Program-made: the position numbers and the translations under genes | The notes under the pieces: model-generated | Told to the model about the DNA's origin: nothing | What the model saw: only the letters and a program-made list of their open reading frames with translations | Database searches by the model: none | NCBI RefSeq assembly: GCF_021191635.1 | Contig: NZ_JAIWPR010000006.1 | Span: 124,001 to 188,000, forward strand | DNA length: 64,000 nt | Reading direction: 5' to 3' | Source: Alterluteimonas quercicellularis | Lineage (GTDB): Bacteria; Pseudomonadota; Gammaproteobacteria; Xanthomonadales; Xanthomonadaceae | In this document: piece by piece, positions 27,857 to 35,837 of the stretch | How the letters are laid out: each line of letters begins with the position of its first letter | How positions within the stretch are numbered: the first letter of the stretch is position 1

Positions 27857-28554
27857 ACGCGCAGGCGCCCGCCCTCGCCTACGACTGGGTGCTGTTCGAC
27901 GCCGACGACACCCTGTTCCACTTCGACGCCCTGCAGGGCCTGCAGCGCACCTTCGCCCGACACGGCCTCGCCTTCGGCCACGCCGAGTACGCCGCCTTCC
28001 AGGCGGTGAACCGGCCGCTGTGGGTGGACTACCAGCACGGACGCCTCAGCGCCACCGAGCTCAAGCGCCGGCGCTTCCACGACTGGGCCGCGCGCATCGG
28101 CCTGCACCCCGACGAGCTCAACCGCGACTTCCTCGCCAGCATGGTCGAGGCCTGCCCGCCGCTGGACGGCGTGACCGCCCTGCTCGACGCCCTGCACGGC
28201 CGCGCCCGGCTGGGCATCGTCACCAACGGCTTCGTCGACTTGCAGGAAGCCCGCCTGCGCCATACCGGCCTGCGCGAACGCTTCGAGGTGCTGGTCATTT
28301 CCGAACAGGTCGGCGTCGCCAAGCCCCACCCCGACATCTTCCGCCACGCCCTGCGCGAGATGGGCGAGCCCGCGCCCGCGCGCGTGCTAATGGTCGGCGA
28401 CAACCCGCACTCCGACATCGCCGGCGGCCACGCCATGGGCTTCGACACCTGCTGGTACAACCCCGGCGGATTGCCGCGCCCCGACGGCGTGGCGATGCGC
28501 TACGAGGTCGCGTCGCACGGCGAACTGGCGCGGCTGCTGCTGGGCGGAGGCTGA
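27853..28554 (+). CDS. yjjG: YjjG-type pyrimidine 5'-nucleotidase (HAD family)
   Basis: A 233-aa HAD phosphatase that dephosphorylates pyrimidine and non-canonical nucleoside monophosphates and so cleanses the pool. Motif I is FDADDTL with nucleophile Asp16 and Asp18, motif II is IVTNGF, motif III is the Lys in GVAKPHP, and motif IV is MVGDNPHSDI. The start is the GTG at 27853, whose GTGA overlaps the mfd stop codon. Confidence 0.92.
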   Translation: MNAQAPALAYDWVLFDADDTLFHFDALQGLQRTFARHGLAFGHAEYAAFQAVNRPLWVDYQHGRLSATELKRRRFHDWAARIGLHPDELNRDFLASMVEACPPLDGVTALLDALHGRARLGIVTNGFVDLQEARLRHTGLRERFEVLVISEQVGVAKPHPDIFRHALREMGEPAPARVLMVGDNPHSDIAGGHAMGFDTCWYNPGGLPRPDGVAMRYEVASHGELARLLLGGG

Positions 28555-28571
28555 GCCGTCCAGGCGCTCAC

Positions 28572-28636
28572 GCAGGAGCGCGCTCGCGCGACCGGATTCG
28601 CGGGACAAGCGCTGTCGCGCGCAAGCGCGCTCCTAC
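28572..28636. repeat. Inverted pair of 23-bp repeats between converging genes
   Basis: Forward copy 28572-28592 (2 nt short) and reverse copy 28614-28636 are separated by 21 nt, between the ends of yjjG and the LprI-like gene. The long hairpin could terminate both transcripts. Confidence 0.88.
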
Positions 28637-28670
28637 AGGGGACGGCGATCCCATCCACGCCGGATCTGCG

Positions 28671-29063
28671 CTAGCCGCCGTCCAGCTCGCGCAATTCCAG
28701 CGCCCTCGCCGAATTCAGGGTCATCGGGCAGTAGTCGTACATCGGCGAGCCGATATGCGAGCCGGCCAGTGCGCAGTGCGCGTTCCGATACGTCAACCAG
28801 GCCTTCTGCGAGGCCTCGAACTTGTCGGCATCCGCCGGATCGCTCGACCGCAGCCTCGCGTGGATCGACCGGTAGCGCTGCTCGATCTCCTCTTTCGCCC
28901 GCTCCGACACCCGGGAAGCGCAGACCTGGACGACCGCGTTGTTGATCGGGCCGGCGGCCTCCACGCAATCGTCGTAGGCGGCCGAATACTCGGAAGACGA
29001 CTGCGCGCTGGCCGCCTGCACGGGGGCACAAAGCGCGATGCACAGCAACCACGTGGATTTCAT
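28671..29063 (-). CDS. LprI-like (DUF1311) exported protein
   Basis: A 130-aa protein with a signal peptide (LLCIALCAPVQAASA, cleavage near 20). A DUF1311/LprI-type domain follows, with cysteines in DDCVEAA, VQVCASR, NAHCAL and YDYCPM and the family stretch ASQKAWLTYRNAHCAL. Mycobacterial LprI inhibits lysozyme, but most members have no assigned function. Secreted to the periplasm or beyond. It is the first gene of the accessory region. Confidence 0.82.
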   Translation of the reverse strand: MKSTWLLCIALCAPVQAASAQSSSEYSAAYDDCVEAAGPINNAVVQVCASRVSERAKEEIEQRYRSIHARLRSSDPADADKFEASQKAWLTYRNAHCALAGSHIGSPMYDYCPMTLNSARALELRELDGG

Positions 29064-29334
29064 TCGCAGTCTCCCGTTCCCGCTCGATGCAGACCCGATG
29101 CCAGGCCCGTTCCGGCAGCCCTTGGCCGGGATACTAGTCCAGATCCAACCCGTGGGATCGGGACGACAATCCGTTCCGCCCACCGCCGGCGTCCATCTCG
29201 GCGACGACCGACGATTCCGCGCCGCCAGCCCGATCCGTGCTTTACTCCACTCCGGGCATGTCTTTCGAGTCCGAGTGCCCTCATCGCAGGGCTCGACTCG
29301 GGCGTCAGACCCTCGCCTGCCACACCGAACGCTA

Positions 29335-29769
29335 ATGACGCTCCCATCGCATCCGGTCCTCGATCCCGCGCTCGTGGGCACCTATCCGGCGGCCGCAAAA
29401 GCGGGCGGCGGCTATGTATGGGACGCAGTCCTCGAGTATCGCGTCTGGTGCCATCCGGAACGCGGCGCGCCAGACGTCGCCGACGGCAGCGACTACTACC
29501 GCCCCTTCGAAACGTATCAAGAGGCGCTTGCGTTCTCGCAGGAGATGCCCGGCACGGAAGAGCCGCTCGCCCTGATCCTGCAGGAGGAGTACATAGACGA
29601 GCCCGAGCCTGGCGAGTACCTGCACGTCAAGGAGCGCCGCGTGGCGGAATGGCCGGTATCGTTCCTCTCGCGCCCGCGCCGGACGCCCCGGACCATTCCG
29701 GACTTCATGGCGCCGGACGCGCCGGCGAACAGGCTGGATATCCTTCGTGGCTTCCGTGGCTTCGCCTAG
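29335..29769 (+). CDS. Conserved hypothetical protein, unknown function
   Basis: A 144-aa cytoplasmic-looking protein without signal peptide or helices. It starts MTLPSHPVLDPALVGTYPAA and has the well-spaced motifs YRVWCHPERG, DYYRPFETYQEALAFS, EEPLALILQEEY and KERRVAEWPVSFLSRPRRTP. Similar proteins are sometimes labelled GCN5-related in annotations, but no acetyl-CoA motif is seen here. ATG at 29335 is chosen; the frame is open further upstream without a better start. The preceding 271 nt hold nothing recognisable. Confidence 0.75.
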   Translation: MTLPSHPVLDPALVGTYPAAAKAGGGYVWDAVLEYRVWCHPERGAPDVADGSDYYRPFETYQEALAFSQEMPGTEEPLALILQEEYIDEPEPGEYLHVKERRVAEWPVSFLSRPRRTPRTIPDFMAPDAPANRLDILRGFRGFA

Positions 29770-29794
29770 CACGCTCCCGACGGCAGGACGCGCC

Positions 29795-30142
29795 ATGAGG
29801 ATCGGCTGGGCATTGGCCGTCCTGGTCTGGGTCGTCCCCCTCGGCTCGCTGCTCGCCTGCCCGCACGACCTGCACGGCTTCTCGACGTGCTCCTCTGCCG
29901 CGCAGATCGGGCGCACTCTGAGTTCCTACCTGGTGGCCCCCGGGGTGTGGTTCGGCTCTGTCGTCTCCGGTGCATTATCGAGTGATCCATACGCCGGAGC
30001 GTCCCTTCCCGCATACCTGTTCGGGGTCCTCTCCTGGTTGGCGCTTCTTTCAGGTGCCATCATTCTCCTGTGCACGCGCTTGTCCGCACACAAGTCGTCG
30101 GCGCCCAGCCATCCGAAAGCCGACGACGCCCCGAGGCGATGA
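29795..30142 (+). CDS. Small membrane protein, unknown function
   Basis: A 115-aa protein with two predicted membrane segments (IGWALAVLVWVVPLGSLLAC near the N-terminus and YLFGVLSWLALLSGAIILLC near 75-95) and a short polar C-terminus. Two cysteines lie just after the first helix. ATG at 29795 begins directly before the first helix. It lies 25 nt after the previous gene and may share its transcript. No family recognised. Confidence 0.6.
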   Translation: MRIGWALAVLVWVVPLGSLLACPHDLHGFSTCSSAAQIGRTLSSYLVAPGVWFGSVVSGALSSDPYAGASLPAYLFGVLSWLALLSGAIILLCTRLSAHKSSAPSHPKADDAPRR

Positions 30143-30207
30143 TCCATTCGGATATCGAGCAGATGGGATTGGTCGTCGCCGCCAACGCTCCAATGGGATC
30201 GAGACAT

Positions 30208-30732
30208 ATGAGCCGTTCCATCCTCGCCGTTGCCGTCCTCGGCCTCATGCTGGTGGCGAGCCCGCTTCTTGGGCAGAACGTTCCAGGGCCCGCCACATCC
30301 ACAGAGCTTCCCGAGGTCGCCTTGCCGCCTGAGCTGGACCGCGTGCTTCGCGACTACGAGCGCGCATGGCGCGCGGCCGACGCGTCAGCCCTCGCGTCGC
30401 TGTTCGCGGAGGACGGTTTCGTGCTGCAAGGCAATCGCCCGCCGATCCGCGGGCGCCCGGCCATCCAGGCAGCCTACGAGGGCCAAGGGGGCGGCTCGTT
30501 GCGGCTGCGCGCCCTCGCCTTCGCCGCCGAAGACACGATCGCCTACATCGTCGGCGGATACGGTTACGGCGATGCGCCCGGCGACGCAGGCAAGTTCACC
30601 CTCACCTTACGGCGTGCGCCGGGTGCGCCCTGGCTGATCTTCTCCGACATGGACAACCCGAACGCGCCGCCGCGGCAACGCAGCGCACCGGACACCCCTC
30701 CATCAGCAGAGCTTCCAACGACGGGACACTGA
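30208..30732 (+). CDS. Exported SnoaL-like/NTF2-fold protein
   Basis: A 174-aa protein with a signal peptide (LAVAVLGLMLVASPLLGQ, cleavage near 21). An NTF2-like (DUF4440/SnoaL) domain follows: ERAWRAADASALASLFAEDGFVLQ, then RPPIRGRPAIQAAYEG, then APWLIFSDMDNPNAPP. Such domains bind small molecules or act as hydrolases, and the function here is unknown. ATG at 30208 is chosen for the signal peptide, although the frame is open to 30070. Confidence 0.72.
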   Translation: MSRSILAVAVLGLMLVASPLLGQNVPGPATSTELPEVALPPELDRVLRDYERAWRAADASALASLFAEDGFVLQGNRPPIRGRPAIQAAYEGQGGGSLRLRALAFAAEDTIAYIVGGYGYGDAPGDAGKFTLTLRRAPGAPWLIFSDMDNPNAPPRQRSAPDTPPSAELPTTGH

Positions 30733-30854
30733 TGCCGCGGGCATTTCGCGGACAAAGCCGCAGGCTCTTTTGCAAGCAGCGCGACCAGTGGACTCAACGA
30801 ACGAGTGTGGCAAGATTCCAGCATTGATGAGCTGCCGAAATGCATGGGGCGGCA

Positions 30855-30912
30855 GCCTGACAATTCACTCAGACCGGCACTATTTGCGGTGCGGCTTAAT
30901 TCGGCGTTAGAG
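30855..30912 (+). repeat. attC-like integron recombination site 1
   Basis: A 58-nt site bounded by GCCTGAC (R'' position, one base from RYYYAAC) and GTTAGAG (R'). The inner arms contain AATTCACTCAGACCGGCAC and GGTGCGGCTTAATTCGGC, which pair imperfectly. This is the same plan as the classic aadA-type attC (AATTCATTCAAGCCGAC...GCGGCTTAACTC). The next cassette gene starts 10 nt downstream. Confidence 0.78.
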
Positions 30913-30921
30913 CGACAAGAC

Positions 30922-31767
30922 ATGCCAAGCGCGACAATCAAGATCTATTTGCCTCATGGGGATCCGAAAAGACTCCGCACAGGCGAAATTTCCAACTGGT
31001 CAGGAAAGGCGATTGCTGGCCCACGTACCGAGCTTGACCAGATCCTCAAGCGGGATGAATCGTCTAGCGCGGGCATCTACATCTTATCTGGCATAGATCC
31101 ATTCACGGGAAGTCCAGCCGCTTACATCGGCGAGGCGGAGTCGATCAAGGATCGAATCAAGCGACACCTGTCAAAGGATTTCTGGTCCCATCTCGTATTC
31201 TTCATAAGCAAGGATGAGAACCTGACAAAAGCACATGTACGCTTTCTGGAAGGTCGTCTCATCGCGCTGGCCAAGGAAGCCAAGCGTGCTGATCTCACTA
31301 ATTCGCAGGCAAGCAGTTCCAAGCTACCAGAATCCGACATAGCAGACATGGAAATCTTCTTGGAACGCATCGAGCAGTTGCTTCCGGCGCTAGGTGTGGA
31401 TGTTCTCGTACCGGTAACGTCACCAGCAGGAACGCCCAAAGAAGCGCAATTGCTCTATTGTGAGGTCAATGGACTCAAGGCGATCGCTCGCCTTACCCCG
31501 AATGGCATCGTAGTGCTCAAAGGCTCTCAGGCCGCAGCCAACATCAGGCCATCTGCTGCCGACTACCCCTGGATTATCAATTCTCGGGAACAGCTCGTGA
31601 AAGACGGAACACTGGTGCGAAGCAAAGAGGCCCTGGTGTTTCAGGAAGATCATGAGTTCTCAAGCCCTAGTGCTGCCGCAGCCATCGTTCACGGCGGCAC
31701 AGCAAATGGGCGTACGGCGTGGAAAGATGAGAAGGGTCGAACCCTAAAGGCACTCGACTCCGCCTAG
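30922..31767 (+). CDS. GIY-YIG nuclease-family protein with C-terminal DUF4357 (integron cassette gene)
   Basis: A 281-aa protein with a GIY-YIG fold (GIYIL at 51-55, AYIGEAES at 68-75, Arg79, and a Glu in FLEGRLIALA). A DUF4357 ending follows (GGTANGRTAWKDEKGRTL). GIY-YIG/DUF4357 proteins are common in defence islands and cassette arrays, usually without a tested function. GC content is clearly lower than in the chromosomal neighbours, and many codons end in A or T. It lies between two attC-like sites, its stop codon being inside the second, which is the form of a complete gene cassette. ATG at 30922 (MPSATIKIYL) is used, not the far upstream frame opening. Confidence 0.82.
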   Translation: MPSATIKIYLPHGDPKRLRTGEISNWSGKAIAGPRTELDQILKRDESSSAGIYILSGIDPFTGSPAAYIGEAESIKDRIKRHLSKDFWSHLVFFISKDENLTKAHVRFLEGRLIALAKEAKRADLTNSQASSSKLPESDIADMEIFLERIEQLLPALGVDVLVPVTSPAGTPKEAQLLYCEVNGLKAIARLTPNGIVVLKGSQAAANIRPSAADYPWIINSREQLVKDGTLVRSKEALVFQEDHEFSSPSAAAAIVHGGTANGRTAWKDEKGRTLKALDSA

Positions 31768-31821
31768 CAATTCATTCGAGCCGATGCCGCTTCGCGAAGC
31801 AGCCTAGCTCGCTCGTTATGC
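31762..31821 (+). repeat. attC-like integron recombination site 2
   Basis: A 60-nt site from GCCTAGC to GTTATGC. Inner arms AATTCATTCGAGCCGATGC and GCAGCCTAGCTCGCTC surround CGCTTCGCG. Its left part is nearly identical to the aadA-type attC. It starts within the GIY-YIG stop codon and ends 19 nt before the next gene. Confidence 0.82.
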
Positions 31822-31839
31822 CGCACAGGAGACATTATC

Positions 31840-32358
31840 GTGAGCAGGGAAGATCTGATTGCTGTCGGGGCCCGAATCTTCGCGGTGTTCCTGTTGGTGA
31901 CAGTCGCGCGCTCGTTTCCGAGCGCTACAGCGCTCCTTGACCAGCCGGATCCGAAACCGTCCCTGGTGCTCGTTGGAACCGTACTGGCGTCCAGTATCGC
32001 CGTCTGCGCTTTCCTGTGGTTCTTTCCGCTCACCATCGCAAGAAAGCTGCTGCCCGTGATGAGCGAGCCGCGCTCGGAAACCGCCTTGAGCGGCTCGTTA
32101 GCGTTATCCGTCGGGCTTACGCTTCTGGGCGTGTGGGTCCTGGCCTATGCGCTGCCCGACGCGATCTACTGGACTACCTTGTTCCTGCTCACCCGCCGGG
32201 CCGATGCCATGTACTTTACATGGGGCCCCGAGCAGATCGCCGGCATCGTCACCACCCTTGCGGAGCTGCTTCTTGCCGCCTGGTTGATCTTCGGGAGTTC
32301 GGGTATCAAGCGACTCATTCTCAGGTACCGTCGCGGCGCACTCGAAGACGTGATCTGA
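31840..32358 (+). CDS. Four-helix membrane protein (integron cassette gene), unknown function
   Basis: A 172-aa protein with about four membrane helices (LIAVGARIFAVFLLVTVA, LVLVGTVLASSIAVCAFLWF, LALSVGLTLLGVWVLAYAL, IAGIVTTLAELLLAAWLIF) and a basic C-terminus. The GTG at 31840 is the start and lies 19 nt after attC site 2. No family recognised. Base composition is intermediate. It and the next gene (4 nt later) look like a two-gene cassette. Confidence 0.72.
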   Translation: MSREDLIAVGARIFAVFLLVTVARSFPSATALLDQPDPKPSLVLVGTVLASSIAVCAFLWFFPLTIARKLLPVMSEPRSETALSGSLALSVGLTLLGVWVLAYALPDAIYWTTLFLLTRRADAMYFTWGPEQIAGIVTTLAELLLAAWLIFGSSGIKRLILRYRRGALEDVI

Positions 32359-32362
32359 CCCC

Positions 32363-32989
32363 GTGGCGATAAGAAGAACCGCCACTTTCGTTCATTGGAA
32401 CTTCTTCCTTGCCCTGGAGGAAGATCTCGATCGCCTCGCGAGGTTCGTCGACCTCAGCGGAAACGATAGAACCTACTCGATCGAAATAGGCAGATTGTTG
32501 CTTAGCGCCTGCGCAGAGACTGATGTCGTACTCAAGCAACTTGTGAGAGAGCTAGACCCAACGGCAAGCCCGAACAGGCTTGGCGAATACTTCGAATCGA
32601 TCTCACGCCACCTGCCGAATTTTCGTAAGTTCCACGCGATCCTTCCGAGATACGGGGTAAATCTGAAACCATGGCGAGACTGGCGCGAAAATCGAGCACC
32701 TGGCTGGTGGTCGGCGCACAATAAGGTCAAGCATCAACGCCACGAACATTTCGATAAGGCCAACCTAAAGAACTGCCTGAATTCGATGGCCGGCCTGTAC
32801 GCCGCCACTCTCCATCTTTATGCGGCGGAAGCTGAGCAAGCACTGATTCCAGGGCAACCGAGAATCTTTAGCTGCGGTCCGCTACACAGCGCAGGATCCG
32901 TACTCGCTGGACAAGGTATTATCCTGCGCTACCAAGGTCTAACTGCCAACGATTCATTGGAGCCGACACAGCCTCGCAACGGGAACTAG
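32363..32989 (+). CDS. Hypothetical protein, unknown function (integron cassette gene)
   Basis: A 208-aa helical, soluble protein without signal peptide. Noticeable motifs are LLLSACAETDVVLKQL, a block WWSAHNKVKHQRHEHF and LNSMAGLYAATLHLYAAEAEQ. The His/Lys-rich block resembles some HEPN-like proteins, but the Rx4-6H motif of RNase HEPN domains is not clearly present, so this is only a suggestion. The GTG at 32363 follows the previous stop by 4 nt. The last 17 codons run into the attC-like sequence at 32937, as cassette genes often do. GC is low relative to neighbours. Confidence 0.65.
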   Translation: MAIRRTATFVHWNFFLALEEDLDRLARFVDLSGNDRTYSIEIGRLLLSACAETDVVLKQLVRELDPTASPNRLGEYFESISRHLPNFRKFHAILPRYGVNLKPWRDWRENRAPGWWSAHNKVKHQRHEHFDKANLKNCLNSMAGLYAATLHLYAAEAEQALIPGQPRIFSCGPLHSAGSVLAGQGIILRYQGLTANDSLEPTQPRNGN

Positions 32990-32990
32990 C
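32937..32990 (+). repeat. Degraded attC-like site 3
   Basis: A perfect R'' core GTCTAAC, then AACGATTCATTGGAGCCGAC, matches the left half of attC sites. The right half is eroded (CTCGCAACGGGAACTAGCC) and lacks a clean GTT core. It is probably a decayed end of the array. Confidence 0.55.
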
Positions 32991-32993
32991 CGA

Positions 32994-33338
32994 ATGTCCG
33001 CCTGCATGGAATTGATCGCTGCCCTTGCGATTCTCGCGATCGCGCAATCTGCACCCGCCGCGACCCAGTGCGAAATCAAGGGGGACGCCGCCCATTGGGC
33101 CTACGACGCCTGCTTCTGGCAGTTCGAGACGGACGACGACCTGCATCCCGGCGTCGTCGCCTGCGCCGAGCGAAACCTGGCCCTCGTGCGATCGGAGGGC
33201 GCCTGCCCGGCAACGCGCATCTTCAAGAGCCGCATCTGCAAACTCGTACAGCAGACCGGGGATCGCCTCGCTTCTTTCGAGGCGTGCATGGCCGATCCGT
33301 CCGTGGAGGGATCGACCGTCAGGAATGGCGGGCTCTGA
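32994..33338 (+). CDS. Small exported Cys-rich protein, unknown function
   Basis: A 114-aa protein with a signal peptide (ELIAALAILAIAQSAPA, cleavage near 23). The mature part has six cysteines in the order TQCEI, DACFWQF, VACAERN, GACPAT, RICKLV and EACMAD, which suggests three disulfide bonds. ATG at 32994 lies just after the decayed attC; ATG at 33006 is an alternative. No family recognised. Confidence 0.65.
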   Translation: MSACMELIAALAILAIAQSAPAATQCEIKGDAAHWAYDACFWQFETDDDLHPGVVACAERNLALVRSEGACPATRIFKSRICKLVQQTGDRLASFEACMADPSVEGSTVRNGGL

Positions 33339-33441
33339 CTGCGTCGCGATCCATCCGCACGGCTCCGCTGCGCGGCCTCGGGCTTGGACGACGAATGGAG
33401 GGCCGGCGACCGCATCATTGAGGATCGCGCAGCCCTGCCGC

Positions 33442-34815
33442 CTAGCGCCGCAGCGCTCCCCGCCCCCGCATCGCCGCCTCGTCGTCGAGCCAGTTGGCGC
33501 CCTTGTTTCTGAGGAAGAACACGTAGACGAACAGCGATGCCGCGATCACGATGGTCGCGTAGACCACGAAGGCGACCACCTGATCGGTGCGCAGCGCGGC
33601 CTGGTAGAGCAGCGGCGCGGTGCCGCCGAAGGCGGAGTTCGCCAGCGCGTAGCCCAGGCCGACGCCCAGGGCGCGGACATGGGTGGGGAACAGTTCGGCC
33701 TTCACCACGGCGTTGATGGAGGTGTAGCCGGTCAGGATCACGAAGCCCACGGTGAGGATGGCGAAGGCGGCCAGCCAGTCGGTCTGCCGGGGCAGCGCCA
33801 GCACCAGGAACCAGGTGTAGAGCACGCCGCCGATGCCGAAGAACACCAGCAGGCTCTTGCGGCCGACGAGGTCGGACAGCCAGCCGCCGACCGGCTGCAT
33901 GACCATCAGCATCGTCAGCGCGACGAGGTTGATGATGGTGCCGGTCATGACGTCGTCGCCGGCGAAGGCGCTCTGGATCATCTTCGGGCCGTTGACGGAA
34001 TAGGTATAGAACGCGACGGTGCCGCCGGCGGTGACCAGGAAGCACAGCAGCAGCGGCCGCCACTGGCGCACGAACAGCTCGCGCAGCGAGCCCGATGCCT
34101 GGGCACCGCCGCGGCGCGCGGCCTCGATCGATTCGGATCCGAGCGACTCGTCCATCGTGCGGCGCAGCCAGAACACCACGATCGCGGCAATGCCGCCGAG
34201 GCCGAAGGCGACGCGCCAGCCCCAGGCCGAGATCTGCGAGACGTCGAGGAACTGCAGCATGAGCAGCAGCGTCAGCTGCGCCAGCACGTGCCCGCCCACG
34301 AGCGTGACGTAGTGGAACGAGGACAGGAAGCCGCGCCGGCCCGGGATCGCGGCTTCCGACATGTAGGTCGCGCTGGTGCCGTACTCGCCGCCGGTGGCGA
34401 AGCCCTGCACCAGGCGGGCCAGGAGCAGGATCGCGGGGGCGGCGACGCCGATCGTGCCGACCGTGGGCGTGATGGCGATGACGAACGAACACGCCGCCAT
34501 CAGCGTCACCGAGACCGTCAGCGCGAGCCGGCGGCCGTAGCGGTCGGCGAAACGGCCGAAGTACCAGGCGCCGATCGGCCGCATCAGGAAGGTCATGGCG
34601 AAGATCGCCCAGACGAAGAGCGTGGCGTTCTTGTCCTCGGGCGAGAAGAACTGCGATTCGAAGTAGGCCGCGAACACCGAGTAGACGTAGACGTCGTACC
34701 ACTCGACGAGGTTGCCGGCCGAGCCCTTGAGCGTGTTGGACACCGAACGGCGCAGGCTGCCGGGCGCGGCGGCGACGGAGACTGCGGTGGGCGCGGCGGG
34801 CGTCGATGAGGTCAT
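33442..34815 (-). CDS. MHS-family MFS transporter (KgtP/dicarboxylate type)
   Basis: A 457-aa symporter of the metabolite:H+ family. It has the N-terminal motif LKGSAGNLVEWYDVYVYS, the MFS loop FGRFADRYGRRLAL and GFATGGEYGTSATYMSEA, all typical of alpha-ketoglutarate/shikimate/proline-betaine permeases. Twelve helices are expected. KgtP-like specificity for 2-oxoglutarate is plausible from the motifs but cannot be fixed. Monocistronic; it lies downstream of lolD on the same strand behind a block of four repeats. Confidence 0.88.
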   Translation of the reverse strand: MTSSTPAAPTAVSVAAAPGSLRRSVSNTLKGSAGNLVEWYDVYVYSVFAAYFESQFFSPEDKNATLFVWAIFAMTFLMRPIGAWYFGRFADRYGRRLALTVSVTLMAACSFVIAITPTVGTIGVAAPAILLLARLVQGFATGGEYGTSATYMSEAAIPGRRGFLSSFHYVTLVGGHVLAQLTLLLMLQFLDVSQISAWGWRVAFGLGGIAAIVVFWLRRTMDESLGSESIEAARRGGAQASGSLRELFVRQWRPLLLCFLVTAGGTVAFYTYSVNGPKMIQSAFAGDDVMTGTIINLVALTMLMVMQPVGGWLSDLVGRKSLLVFFGIGGVLYTWFLVLALPRQTDWLAAFAILTVGFVILTGYTSINAVVKAELFPTHVRALGVGLGYALANSAFGGTAPLLYQAALRTDQVVAFVVYATIVIAASLFVYVFFLRNKGANWLDDEAAMRGRGALRR

Positions 34816-34879
34816 GCAGGGGCGGCCTGGCTCGTGGCGAGCCCGCAGTATAGGACCCCGTGCCGGGGCAACCGCCCCT

Positions 34880-35055
34880 GCAGGAGCGCGCTCTCGCGCG
34901 ACCGGAGGCGCGGGGCAAGACCCGTCGCGCGCAAGCGCGCTCCTACGGAGGTGGATGCTTGCCGGAGCCGCAACACTGCAACCCGCACTGCAGGAGCGCG
35001 CTCGCGCGCGACCGGGTTTCGCGGGAAAGCCCGTCGCGCGCGAGCGTGCTCCTAC
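34880..35055. repeat. Two inverted pairs of 23-bp repeats after lolD
   Basis: Copies lie at 34880-34902 (+), 34924-34946 (-), 34990-35012 (+, exact core) and 35033-35055 (-). Each pair spans about 66 nt. The 20-nt centre of the second pair begins CGGGTTTCGC and ends GGAAAGCCC, so it extends the stem. The last copy supplies the lolD stop codon (TAG at 35052-35054). Confidence 0.9.
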
Positions 35056-35837
35056 ACTTCCGAGGGGGCGACCTCGCGCAGCTTGCCTTCGTGCAGCTCC
35101 AGCACCCGGTCCAGACGCCGGGCGAGGTCGCGGTCGTGGGTGACCAGGACCAGGCTGGTGCGCTGGGCGCGGTTGAGGTCCAGCATCAGCTCGAACACGG
35201 TGCCGGCGGTGCGGTCGTCGAGGTTGCCGGTGGGCTCGTCGCCCAGGACGCAGGCGGGATGGTTGACCAGGGCGCGGGCGACCGCGGCGCGCTGGCGCTC
35301 GCCGCCGGACAGCTCGCCGGGCTTGTGCTGCAGGCGATGGCCCAGGCCGACGCTCTCCAGCAGCGCGCGCGCCTTGGGCTCGACCTCGGCGATGCCGGGG
35401 CTGCGGGCGCGGCGCCCGCCTTCGACCGGCTGCCCGGCCAGCAGCGCCGGCAGCATCACGTTCTCCAGCGCGGTGAACTCGGGCAGCAGGTGGTGGAACT
35501 GGTAGACGAAGCCCAGCGCGCGGTTGCGCAGCGCACCGCGCGCGGCGTCGGAGAGCGCGCTCATCCGGTGGCCGGCGACGAAGACCTCGCCTGCGGTAGG
35601 CACGTCCAGCCCGCCCAGCAGATGCAGCAGGGTGCTCTTGCCGGCACCGGAGGCGCCGATGATGGCCACCGTCTCGCCGGCGTACACGGCGAAGTCCAGC
35701 CCGGCGAACACCGGCGTGTTGAGCTTGCCCTCGCGGTAGGTCTTGCCCAGCCCCTCGGCCCGGATGACCGCGTCCTGTGCGCGCTCCTGCACCTGCGAAT
35801 CCCGAATCCCGAATCCCGAATCCCGGCTCTCACTCAT
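35052..35837 (-). CDS. lolD: Lipoprotein-releasing system ATP-binding protein
   Basis: LolD drives release of outer-membrane lipoproteins to LolA. The 261-aa ATPase has Walker [10 protein letters not shown], the signature [15 protein letters not shown] and Walker [14 protein letters not shown]. The homologous part starts near residue 25 ([14 protein letters not shown]). The preceding residues ([15 protein letters not shown]) are encoded by four tandem CGAATCC heptamers and look like a repeat-derived extension. The ATG at 35837 overlaps lolC by 8 nt. An internal start cannot be excluded. The stop codon comes from a 23-bp repeat. Confidence 0.93.
   Translation of the reverse strand: MSESRDSGFGIRDSQVQERAQDAVIRAEGLGKTYREGKLNTPVFAGLDFAVYAGETVAIIGASGAGKSTLLHLLGGLDVPTAGEVFVAGHRMSALSDAARGALRNRALGFVYQFHHLLPEFTALENVMLPALLAGQPVEGGRRARSPGIAEVEPKARALLESVGLGHRLQHKPGELSGGERQRAAVARALVNHPACVLGDEPTGNLDDRTAGTVFELMLDLNRAQRTSLVLVTHDRDLARRLDRVLELHEGKLREVAPSEV
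35796..35823. repeat. Four tandem CGAATCC heptamers inside the lolD 5' end
   Basis: Four perfect 7-bp units, followed by CGGCTCT, lie near the lolD/lolC junction. On the coding strand they encode the [10 protein letters not shown] peptide. The flank resembles the arms of the repeat between sdhA and sdhB (38727-38833). Confidence 0.85.

Noticed and set aside
32363-32989. HEPN RNase assignment for the 208-aa cassette protein
   Set aside because: The Rx4-6H catalytic motif is not clearly present, so only a structural hint is mentioned.
28671-33338. Prophage or insertion sequence in the accessory region
   Set aside because: No transposase, phage structural gene, terminal repeats or target duplication was found; attC-like sites explain the foreign genes better.
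34880-35055. CRISPR array
   Set aside because: The repeats here alternate in orientation, their centres are self-complementary instead of unique spacers, and no cas gene is present.
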